Below, in pieces: positions 8,320-15,208 of a stretch of 64,000 nucleotides of DNA. This DNA is from Paenibacillus rhizosphaerae (GTDB lineage Bacteria > Bacillota > Bacilli > Paenibacillales > Paenibacillaceae). Position 1 is the stretch's first letter, and each line of letters begins with the position of its first letter. A program made the translations under genes and the position numbers. The DNA lies in NCBI RefSeq assembly GCF_014192015.1, contig NZ_JACHXJ010000002.1:620001-684000 (forward strand), given 5' to 3'. The notes under the pieces are model-generated. The model was not told the DNA's origin. It saw nothing but the letters and a program-made list of their open reading frames with translations, and did no database searches.

Positions 8320-8454
8320 ATAAGCTGAAAGCGCGCAAGCAAAATGCGCCGGTTCGGGCGGTTGGCCGCTGAAAATGTTGCGTCGCGAGACGTTTTTAAT
8401 ATTCTCTGGGTACATAATATAGAGAAGATATGTTAAGAAGGGGGGACACGAAGC

Positions 8455-9618
8455 TTGGGTCAATCACTTAAAATTGGCATCACCTGCTATCCGTCGCTCG
8501 GAGGCTCAGGTGTGGTCGCGACCGAGCTCGGCAAGCTGCTGGCCGAAAAGGGCCACCAGGTACATTTTATTGCCCACAGTATTCCATTCCGGCTGGGAGG
8601 GCAATTTCATAAAAACATTTTTTATCATGAGGTCGAAGTCAGTGATTATTACGTATTCCGCTATCCTCCGTATGACTTATCCCTTGCGACCAAAATGGCA
8701 CAAGTGGCCAATATGCAGCAGCTGGACATTTTGCATGTCCATTACGCGGTTCCTCACGCGGTGTGCGCCTTCTTGGCTAAGCAGATGGTAGGAAGCAACC
8801 TGAAGGTGGTTACAACGCTTCATGGCACGGATATTACGGTGCTGGCGCAGGACGAATCGTTAAAGGACCTGATTCGGCTGGCGATCAACGAAAGCGATGC
8901 GGTTACGGCGGTATCCGGAGACTTGATCCGGGAAACCCGCGAAGTGCTGGACATCAGCCGCGATATCGATCTGACGTACAATTTTGTGGATAAGCGCATC
9001 TATTATCCGCGCGATACATCCTCGCTCCGCGGCGACTATGCCGAACCGAACGAGAAAATTTTGATGCATATTTCCAACTTCCGCCCGGTCAAACGCGTCG
9101 GTGACGTCGTAGACATCTTCGCCAAGGTCAACGAGCGGATGCCTTCCAAGCTGTTGTTTGTCGGAGAAGGTCCGGAGCTGCCGAAGGTCCAGTGTAAGAT
9201 CAAGGAGCTCGGGCTGGGGCATAAGGTTCACTTTTTGGGCAAGCAGGACGAGATCGCCCAGGTCATTTCGCTGGCAGACGTGCTTTTGCTTCCATCGGAA
9301 AAAGAAAGCTTCGGTCTGGTCGCGCTGGAAGCGATGGCATGCGGCGTTCCGACGGTGGGATCACTCGCCGGAGGTATTCCCGAGCTGGTGGTTCATGGCG
9401 AAACCGGGTTCCTTTCCCCGATCGGAGATACGGACCAGATGGCCGATCAGGTACTTCGGCTGCTGTCGGACGGCGATCTTGCCGCACGGTTCCGCGAGGC
9501 CTGTCTGATCCGGGCGTGCAGGGAATTTTCCGACGCGTTGATCACACGCAAGTATGAACAGATCTATTATCGCGTTCTCGGCCGCGAGGTGCCCCAGCTG
9601 GATGCGGTGTGCAGATAA
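8455..9618 (+). CDS. bshA: N-acetyl-alpha-D-glucosaminyl L-malate synthase
   Basis: GT4-family glycosyltransferase (387 residues) that joins UDP-GlcNAc to L-malate, the first step of bacillithiol synthesis. The N-terminal loop GGSGVVATELG, the HVHYAVPHA segment, and the C-terminal ESFGLVALEAMACGVP (the EX7E donor-binding motif) are clear. Translation appears to start at TTG 8455, since AAGGGGGG lies about eight bases before it and the family N-terminus (LKIGITCYPSLGGSG) follows within five residues. The next gene is cca, the same order as in B. subtilis. Confidence 0.94.
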   Translation: MGQSLKIGITCYPSLGGSGVVATELGKLLAEKGHQVHFIAHSIPFRLGGQFHKNIFYHEVEVSDYYVFRYPPYDLSLATKMAQVANMQQLDILHVHYAVPHAVCAFLAKQMVGSNLKVVTTLHGTDITVLAQDESLKDLIRLAINESDAVTAVSGDLIRETREVLDISRDIDLTYNFVDKRIYYPRDTSSLRGDYAEPNEKILMHISNFRPVKRVGDVVDIFAKVNERMPSKLLFVGEGPELPKVQCKIKELGLGHKVHFLGKQDEIAQVISLADVLLLPSEKESFGLVALEAMACGVPTVGSLAGGIPELVVHGETGFLSPIGDTDQMADQVLRLLSDGDLAARFREACLIRACREFSDALITRKYEQIYYRVLGREVPQLDAVCR

Positions 9619-9649
9619 GAGGTTGTCATTTAGGGGGTCATGGAAAGTT

Positions 9650-10915
9650 ATGAAATGGAAGCAGGCGGATGCCGGGATGGCCGGCTGCGCCGAGCAGGTA
9701 CTGTCCGTCCTCGAAACGCATGGGCATGAAGCGTATTGGGTCGGCGGATGTGTGCGTGACGAACTGATGGGCCGCCCGGTCAACGATATGGATATCACGA
9801 CTTCGGCACGCCCCGATGAAGTGACCCGGCTTTTTGAACGGACGGTGCCTACGGGGATTGAGCACGGGACGGTCACCGTTCTGGTCGAAAATCACGCCTT
9901 CGAGGTTACTACATATCGGGTGGAAGGTTCTTACGAAAATCACCGCCGGCCGTCGGAAGTGGCCTTCGTGCGTAATCTGTCCGAGGATTTGCGCCGTCGG
10001 GATTTTACGATGAACGCGATTGCCTGTGACCGGCAGGGACGGATCGTTGACCCTTACCATGGTGAACAGGATATTCGCGAAGGCGTCATCCGCTGCGTTG
10101 GAGAGGCCCGCGTCCGGTTTCAAGAGGATGCCCTGCGTATGGTGCGATGCATCCGATTTGCCTCGGTGTTCGGCTACCGGATCGCCTTTAACACCTGGAA
10201 AGGTCTTCTCCTGGAGAGAGACGGAATACAATATATCGCGCTGGAGCGGATCCGGGCGGAGCTCGACAAAATGATGGAGGGTCCTCATCCTTATCTCGGG
10301 CTGTGCCTGCTGGGAAGGAGCCGGTTGCTGGAAAAAGCCCGGGTACCGTTTACATGTGCCCCTACGGACGGCTTCCTGTCCAGGATCGGCGAGATCCCTT
10401 CCTCGGAGGCTGCTGTCCGATGGGCCCTGCTTATGATAGCCTGCGGCTTATCCGGACAGGATGCCGGAAACGTGATGCGTCAGTATACGTTTTCCAATGA
10501 GGCCCGCGAGAGGGTTGAAGCCCTTTTGTATTTGGACACAGACGTAAAAGGGTTAAGTCGCGAGACCCCTCTCAGGGAGCAGTGGGTAGGTCTGGTGTTG
10601 AAATACGGCGGGGAATCTGTCCGGCGCTGGCTTCTGCTCTGCTCGGTACTGCCGCAGGAGCACAGGGGAACGGCAGCGGATGAGCTGCTGGCCCACGGAA
10701 GGGAATGGATGGACGCAATGAAGATTTTCCGCCTGCACGAGCTCCAGATCGGCGGTTCCGATTTGATCGCGATTTCGGGCAAGAGGGGCGGACCTTGGGT
10801 GGGGGAACTGCTGAAGCGATTGCTGTTTAAAGTGGCGGCAGGCATGCTGCCCAATACGAAATTGGATTTGACTGAAGAAGTGAGACGGGTGATGGTTACC
10901 GATGAAAAAGGCTGA
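9650..10915 (+). CDS. cca: CCA-adding tRNA nucleotidyltransferase
   Basis: Class II nucleotidyltransferase (421 residues) that adds or repairs the 3' CCA end of tRNAs. The active-site motifs run in order: VGGCVRDELMGRP near residue 23, the catalytic DMDITTSARP, and RRDFTMNAIA near residue 115. The C-terminal half is the helical tRNA-binding region. ATG 9650 follows AGGGGG at 9632-9637. A longer reading from 9554 would overlap bshA and has no ribosome site. The last 14 bases overlap birA. Confidence 0.94.
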   Translation: MKWKQADAGMAGCAEQVLSVLETHGHEAYWVGGCVRDELMGRPVNDMDITTSARPDEVTRLFERTVPTGIEHGTVTVLVENHAFEVTTYRVEGSYENHRRPSEVAFVRNLSEDLRRRDFTMNAIACDRQGRIVDPYHGEQDIREGVIRCVGEARVRFQEDALRMVRCIRFASVFGYRIAFNTWKGLLLERDGIQYIALERIRAELDKMMEGPHPYLGLCLLGRSRLLEKARVPFTCAPTDGFLSRIGEIPSSEAAVRWALLMIACGLSGQDAGNVMRQYTFSNEARERVEALLYLDTDVKGLSRETPLREQWVGLVLKYGGESVRRWLLLCSVLPQEHRGTAADELLAHGREWMDAMKIFRLHELQIGGSDLIAISGKRGGPWVGELLKRLLFKVAAGMLPNTKLDLTEEVRRVMVTDEKG

Positions 10916-11876
10916 GACCCTTTTGGATATACTGCTGGATGCGGAAAAATTTGTTTCGGGCGAGGAGATCAGCCGGCGGTTGTCGGTCAGCAGAACCGCG
11001 GTTTGGAAACAGATTAACAAGCTCCGTGAGGCAGGCTACGAGTTTGAAGCGGTTCCCCATAAAGGCTACCGGATTGTCAGCAAGCCGGACCTGCTGGATC
11101 AGCAGGAGCTGGCGCAGCGCATCCAGTCCAAGGTGATGGGAGCGCAGCTAAAAATTTTGGGAACGACGGTATCGACGCAGGAAGAAGCGAAAGTGCTGGC
11201 TGAAGAGGGAGCGCCGGAAGGCACCCTGGTCATCGCCGAAGAACAGACCGGCGGGAAGGGAAGAATGGGCCGCAAATGGTTTTCGCCTTATGGAAAAGGC
11301 ATCTGGATGAGCCTGATCCTTCGGCCCGAGCAGCCGCTTCATTACACACCCCAGCTTACGCTCTTGACCGGTGTGGCGGTGTGCCGGGCGGTCCGCAAGG
11401 TGACCGGCGTCATGGCAGGCCTGAAGTGGCCGAACGACCTGCTGGTCGACGGACGGAAAATATGCGGCATCTTGCTGGAGTCGGCGGCAGAAGACGAGCA
11501 TGTCCGGTACTGCATTGCCGGCATCGGGATCAGCGCCAATCTGGACCGTGCCGATTATCCGGAAGAGCTGACCGGGATCGGAACTTCCCTGAAGATCGAG
11601 GCGGGAGAGCCGATCGACCGGATGACGCTCATCGCTTCGGTGATGGAAGAGTTTGAAATGCTGTACGAGCTGTACCGCAAAGACGGATTTCAGCCCATCG
11701 CCTCGCTGTGGGAGGCGCTCTCGGTAACGTTGGGCAAGCGTGTGTCGATTCAGACCGCACGCGGGCCGATCGAAGGTTTGGCCGACGGTCTCGATGCAAG
11801 CGGCGCGCTCCGGGTTCGAACCGAATCGGGCGAGCAGATTCCTGTTTTTTCCGGAGATGTCGAACTTAGACGATGA
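10902..11876 (+). CDS. birA: Biotin-protein ligase and biotin operon repressor
   Basis: Bifunctional protein (324 residues) that attaches biotin to carboxylases and, with biotinyl-AMP, represses biotin genes. Residues 1-60 form a winged helix (EEISRRLSVSRTAVWKQINKL). The catalytic domain carries the biotin/AMP loop TGGKGRMGRKWFSP and KWPNDLLVDGRKICGIL, and a small C-terminal SH3-like domain ends the protein. The DNA-binding domain is intact, so a regulator role is likely. It overlaps cca by 14 bases and is probably co-transcribed with it. Confidence 0.95.
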   Translation: MKKAETLLDILLDAEKFVSGEEISRRLSVSRTAVWKQINKLREAGYEFEAVPHKGYRIVSKPDLLDQQELAQRIQSKVMGAQLKILGTTVSTQEEAKVLAEEGAPEGTLVIAEEQTGGKGRMGRKWFSPYGKGIWMSLILRPEQPLHYTPQLTLLTGVAVCRAVRKVTGVMAGLKWPNDLLVDGRKICGILLESAAEDEHVRYCIAGIGISANLDRADYPEELTGIGTSLKIEAGEPIDRMTLIASVMEEFEMLYELYRKDGFQPIASLWEALSVTLGKRVSIQTARGPIEGLADGLDASGALRVRTESGEQIPVFSGDVELRR

Positions 11877-11892
11877 AAATGTGATGAAGTTT

Positions 11893-11901
11893 TGGTATAC
11901 T
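11893..11901 (+). promoter_or_regulatory. Extended -10 promoter for the pan leader
   Basis: TGG directly precedes TATACT (11896-11901), an extended -10 element about 245 bases before panB. No convincing -35 box is present. The distance leaves room for the leader described next. Confidence 0.4.
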
Positions 11902-12019
11902 GACATGTAGAGGCGGTATCGGCGAGTGATCGAACTGCACTCTGCATGTTTTTGTTTGAAGAACGCCCTCATAACTGCAAATGGAATATTGCCGTTACGT
12001 TGGATTCTGCTCTGAGCCG

Positions 12020-12104
12020 GAAGGACCGAGACAGAAGGGACGATCGCAAGTGACCCTTTATGCCCTTTCGGACCTTTTTAGTGACTCACTAAAAGGTTTT
12101 TTTG
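12020..12104 (+). promoter_or_regulatory. Structured leader of panBCD with attenuator terminator (pan-motif candidate)
   Basis: A stem forms from GGACCGA (12023-12029) and TCGGACC (12068-12074), each strand with an unpaired A. An inner hairpin pairs AAGGGAC with GTGACCCTT. Its last bases overlap a terminator: CCTTTTTAGTGA (12073-12084) with TCACTAAAAGG (12086-12096) and a T run. Rho-independent termination just before panB implies attenuation. The known pan RNA motif occurs upstream of panB in Firmicutes and has bulged adenosines. This resembles it, but I could not run a covariance search. Confidence 0.5.
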
Positions 12105-12146
12105 TTTTTATCTATTTTACCACCCATCGAAAGGGGAAGAAGCACA

Positions 12147-13019
12147 ATGGCCAACAAACAACCACTGAATATCGTGAAGATGAAAAAGATGAAGGCGGAT
12201 GGCATTCCGCTCTCCATGGTAACCGCCTATGACTATCCTTCAGCTAGCTTGGCGGAGGAAGCCGGCGTGGATATGATCCTGGTCGGAGACTCCCTCGGGA
12301 ACGTGGTGCTCGGTTATGACTCCACGCTGCCGGTGACGATCGACGACATGGTGTACCATACGAGATCGGTTGTCAGAGGCGCTGAGCATACATTTATCGT
12401 AGCTGATATGCCGTTCATGACGTATCACGGAAGCATCGACAGCACGCTGGACAACGTCAAACGCCTGATGCAGGACGGTCATGCCCATGCCGTAAAAATG
12501 GAGGGCGGACGCGAAATCTGCGCCGCGGTGGAAACGATCGTCAAAGCCGGCGTTCCCGTCCTCGGCCACATCGGCTTAACGCCGCAGTCGGTCAACCAAA
12601 TCGGGGGTTACCGGATTCAAGGAAAAGATGAGGCGGATGCCGCCAGATTGCTGGAGGATGCGATGGCCCTCGAAAAAGCAGGGGCATTCGGCGTTGTGCT
12701 TGAACTGGTAACGGAGGAAGTGGCCCGCTATATTTCCGAGCAGCTGACGATCCCGACCATCGGGATTGGAGCCGGGCGGTATGTCGACGGTCAAGTGCTC
12801 GTATTCCATGATTTGTTTAAGTACGCATCCCCGTATCGCGACAAGCGTTTTGTCAAAACCTATGGTGACATCGGAACGATCGTTCGCGACGGGATCAGCC
12901 AATACGTTCATGACGTGAAGAGCCGCTCTTTTCCGGATGAAACCCATGTATTTACGGCAGACGACCAGGTTGTCGAGAATCTGTACGGCAAAGGAAAGGA
13001 GAAGGTGGGACGCGCATGA
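12147..13019 (+). CDS. panB: 3-methyl-2-oxobutanoate hydroxymethyltransferase
   Basis: First committed enzyme of pantothenate synthesis: it transfers a one-carbon unit from methylene-tetrahydrofolate to ketoisovalerate (290 residues). Family motifs are VTAYDYPSA, DMILVGDSLGNVVLGYDST (Mg-binding) and GHIGLTPQSVN. ATG 12147 follows AAAGGGGAAGAAG; the longer frame from 12102 would start inside the terminator and is rejected. It overlaps panC by four bases, so panBCD reads as one operon behind an attenuator. Confidence 0.97.
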   Translation: MANKQPLNIVKMKKMKADGIPLSMVTAYDYPSASLAEEAGVDMILVGDSLGNVVLGYDSTLPVTIDDMVYHTRSVVRGAEHTFIVADMPFMTYHGSIDSTLDNVKRLMQDGHAHAVKMEGGREICAAVETIVKAGVPVLGHIGLTPQSVNQIGGYRIQGKDEADAARLLEDAMALEKAGAFGVVLELVTEEVARYISEQLTIPTIGIGAGRYVDGQVLVFHDLFKYASPYRDKRFVKTYGDIGTIVRDGISQYVHDVKSRSFPDETHVFTADDQVVENLYGKGKEKVGRA

Positions 13020-13903
13020 AGGCTGTAAGAACGATAGAAGAACTGCGCAGCAGTATACGAGCGCTACAAAACCATTTGGGACCGGAAGCCACGGTCGGCC
13101 TGGTTCCAACGATGGGATATTTGCATGAGGGGCATGCCAGCTTAATCCGCCGTGCCCGCGAAGATAACGGTATCGTCGTCGTCAGCATTTTCGTCAATCC
13201 GATCCAGTTCGGGCCTGGCGAGGACTACGAAACCTATCCGCGTGATGAAGCAAGAGATTTGGCGCTGGCTGAAGCGGAAGGAGCGGATCTGGTCTTCCTT
13301 CCGTCGGTGGAGACGATGTATCCCCAGCCGACCAAGACCAAAATCATGGTGTCGGACATTACGACACGTTTGTGCGGCGCCTCCCGTCCGGGACATTTTG
13401 ACGGCGTGACGACGGTGGTGAGCAAGCTGTTCAACATCGTTCAGCCCGATAAAGGCTATTTTGGCATGAAGGATGTGCAGCAGGTCGCCGTGCTTGAGCA
13501 GATGGTACAGGATCTCAACATGAACGTGGAGATTGTTCCCTGCCCGATCGTACGTGAGGAAGACGGCTTGGCTCTAAGCTCGCGCAACGTGTACTTGAGC
13601 GAAGAGGAACGCCGGCAGGCACTCGTGCTGTCACACTCTCTGCGCGAGGCTGCAGCCGCTGTGAGCGAGGGGACGGCGGCAACCGCCGGAGACATTCGAA
13701 ACCTCTTGCAGCGGGTCATCAGCCAGTCTCCGCTGGCCGATATCGAATACGCCGAGGTCGTGTCGTTCCCGGGGCTTCAGCCTTATCCCGATGACGAAGA
13801 AATCAGCCGGAAAGACGAGGCCGTTCTGATGGCCTTAGCCGTCCGTTTCGGTCGGACGCGCCTGATCGATAACCGTTTATTTAATCCTAAGGAGGCGAAT
13901 TGA
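13016..13903 (+). CDS. panC: Pantothenate synthetase
   Basis: ATP-dependent ligase that joins pantoate and beta-alanine (295 residues). The nucleotide-binding PTMGYLHEGHASLI with the HIGH-like motif, IFVNPIQFGPGEDYETYPR, and the KMSKS-like SSRN segment are present. The ATG overlaps the panB stop (ATGA). beta-Alanine is supplied by panD, three bases downstream. All three enzymes of the pathway branch are therefore together. Confidence 0.97.
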   Translation: MKAVRTIEELRSSIRALQNHLGPEATVGLVPTMGYLHEGHASLIRRAREDNGIVVVSIFVNPIQFGPGEDYETYPRDEARDLALAEAEGADLVFLPSVETMYPQPTKTKIMVSDITTRLCGASRPGHFDGVTTVVSKLFNIVQPDKGYFGMKDVQQVAVLEQMVQDLNMNVEIVPCPIVREEDGLALSSRNVYLSEEERRQALVLSHSLREAAAAVSEGTAATAGDIRNLLQRVISQSPLADIEYAEVVSFPGLQPYPDDEEISRKDEAVLMALAVRFGRTRLIDNRLFNPKEAN

Positions 13904-13906
13904 CCG

Positions 13907-14290
13907 ATGTACAGAACGATGATGAAATCCAAAATCCACCGTGCGATCGTTACCGAAGCGAATTTGAATTATGTGGGAAGCATTACGATAGATGAAGATT
14001 TGATGGAAGCCGCCGACCTGCTGGAGAACGAAAAGGTTCAAGTGGTGGATAACAATAACGGAGCGCGTCTGGAAACCTACGTCATTCCCGGTCCCCGCGG
14101 GAGCGGTGTGATCTGTTTGAACGGGGCGGCAGCCCGCATGGTTCAGCCCGGCGATACCGTCATTATTATATCCTACGCCGTCATGTCCGATGAGGAAATC
14201 AAAAGCCACAAGCCGACGGTAGTTTTTGTGAATGAATCCAACAAGCCGATGAACACGATGAGCAAAGAGGTTCACGCCACGATTATTTAA
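13907..14290 (+). CDS. panD: Aspartate 1-decarboxylase precursor
   Basis: Pyruvoyl enzyme (127 residues) that makes beta-alanine from aspartate. The self-cleavage site is intact: Gly24-Ser25 in YVGSIT, where Ser25 becomes the pyruvoyl group. The [11 protein letters not shown] segment and the conserved [10 protein letters not shown] are also visible. AAGGAGGCGAATTGACCG provides the ribosome site. End of the pan operon; a hairpin at 14363-14411 follows. Confidence 0.97.
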   Translation: MYRTMMKSKIHRAIVTEANLNYVGSITIDEDLMEAADLLENEKVQVVDNNNGARLETYVIPGPRGSGVICLNGAAARMVQPGDTVIIISYAVMSDEEIKSHKPTVVFVNESNKPMNTMSKEVHATII

Positions 14291-14362
14291 GGACTCCGTC
14301 GGTGCGCGAGGGGAAGATGAGACAAGGAATGGCAGCCCGAAGTGGGAATGAAAAAGCTCCGG

Positions 14363-14411
14363 TTAACAAAAAATGAGTTCAGGTGACCGCACTGATTTCA
14401 TTTTTGTTTAA
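14363..14411 (+). terminator. Hairpin after panD, possible terminator
   Basis: Two 20-base arms pair with few mismatches (left ends GAGTTCAG, right begins CTGATTTC). The distal part is A/T-only, so the T run lies in the right arm itself. It works on either strand in principle and separates panD from the TPR gene. Confidence 0.5.
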
Positions 14412-14425
14412 GGTGGGATGCAGCC

Positions 14426-15055
14426 ATGTTTCAACATGTATTCGCGGAAATGAACAACATGTTAGACGAAATCGTGAAACATTACCCCACAGCGCAGGAG
14501 GCCCAAAAGCATCAGCTGATCCAAAAGTGGAATTTGCTCAAAACGATGAGCGACGGCATCATAGAAGAATGGTTGTCATTTGAAGAGAAAATGGGCGCTT
14601 TCCGGGAGCAGGCCAAGATCTCGCCTGTATTTCCGCAGCATGAAACGCCCGAGGTCGAGATGGATTCCTTTATCCGGGGACAGGGATACTTCAAACTGCT
14701 GATGTACAGGCAGGCGGCACAGCAGTTTGCCCAGGTGATCCTCGAATTCCCCGACAGCTTTGTGGCCCGGATGTACCTGGCCATGGCGTATTTGCACCTG
14801 GAGGAGGCGGCGGAAGCCCGCCATCATTTCCAGTGGATTCTGCCGCTTGCCCAGCATCCCAAGCTGAAGGCGATGGTGCTGAATGCGCTTGGCTGTGTCG
14901 AGGCGATGCAAGGGGAGCTTGGCAAGGCCCAGGATTATTTTACCCTGGCGCTTTCGCATGATCCGTCGTCCCCGGATCCGCTAATGAATCTGCAGGTTTG
15001 CCAGCAACAGTGCGGTCAGCTTCAGTATGGAAGCCAGTTAATATCGCTGATGTAA
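14426..15055 (+). CDS. Tetratricopeptide repeat protein
   Basis: A 209-residue soluble protein. The N-terminal ~70 residues are helical and charged. Residues ~80-200 hold about three TPR units, such as YRQAAQQFAQVILEFPDSF, VARMYLAMAYLHLEEAAEA and LGKAQDYFTLALSHDPSSP. AAGGTGGGATGCAGCC precedes ATG 14426. It sits alone between hairpins, between panD and dinG. The partner and role are unknown. Confidence 0.8.
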   Translation: MFQHVFAEMNNMLDEIVKHYPTAQEAQKHQLIQKWNLLKTMSDGIIEEWLSFEEKMGAFREQAKISPVFPQHETPEVEMDSFIRGQGYFKLLMYRQAAQQFAQVILEFPDSFVARMYLAMAYLHLEEAAEARHHFQWILPLAQHPKLKAMVLNALGCVEAMQGELGKAQDYFTLALSHDPSSPDPLMNLQVCQQQCGQLQYGSQLISLM

Positions 15056-15065
15056 TGCTTGTGAG

Positions 15066-15109
15066 AAGACGATGCCCGCTGCACGGATAGCGCCGGGTGT
15101 CGTCTTTTT
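15066..15109 (+). terminator. Terminator after the TPR gene
   Basis: A 13-bp stem (AAGACGATGCCCG with CGGGTGTCGTCTT, two G-U pairs) is followed by TTT, directly before the dinG promoter region. Confidence 0.8.
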
Positions 15110-15167
15110 CTATAGAACCGGAAGTTCAAGTTTTTCCTTCCTTGAATTTTCAAATGTGAAATCTTCT

Positions 15168-15175
15168 GTTATGCT
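15168..15175 (+). promoter_or_regulatory. Possible extended -10 promoter of dinG
   Basis: TGT precedes TATGCT (15170-15175), about 35 bases before the dinG start. The -35 region is weak. Confidence 0.3.
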
Positions 15176-15208
15176 GTTAAGGAGACTGGACGAAAGGATT
15201 TAGGAATC

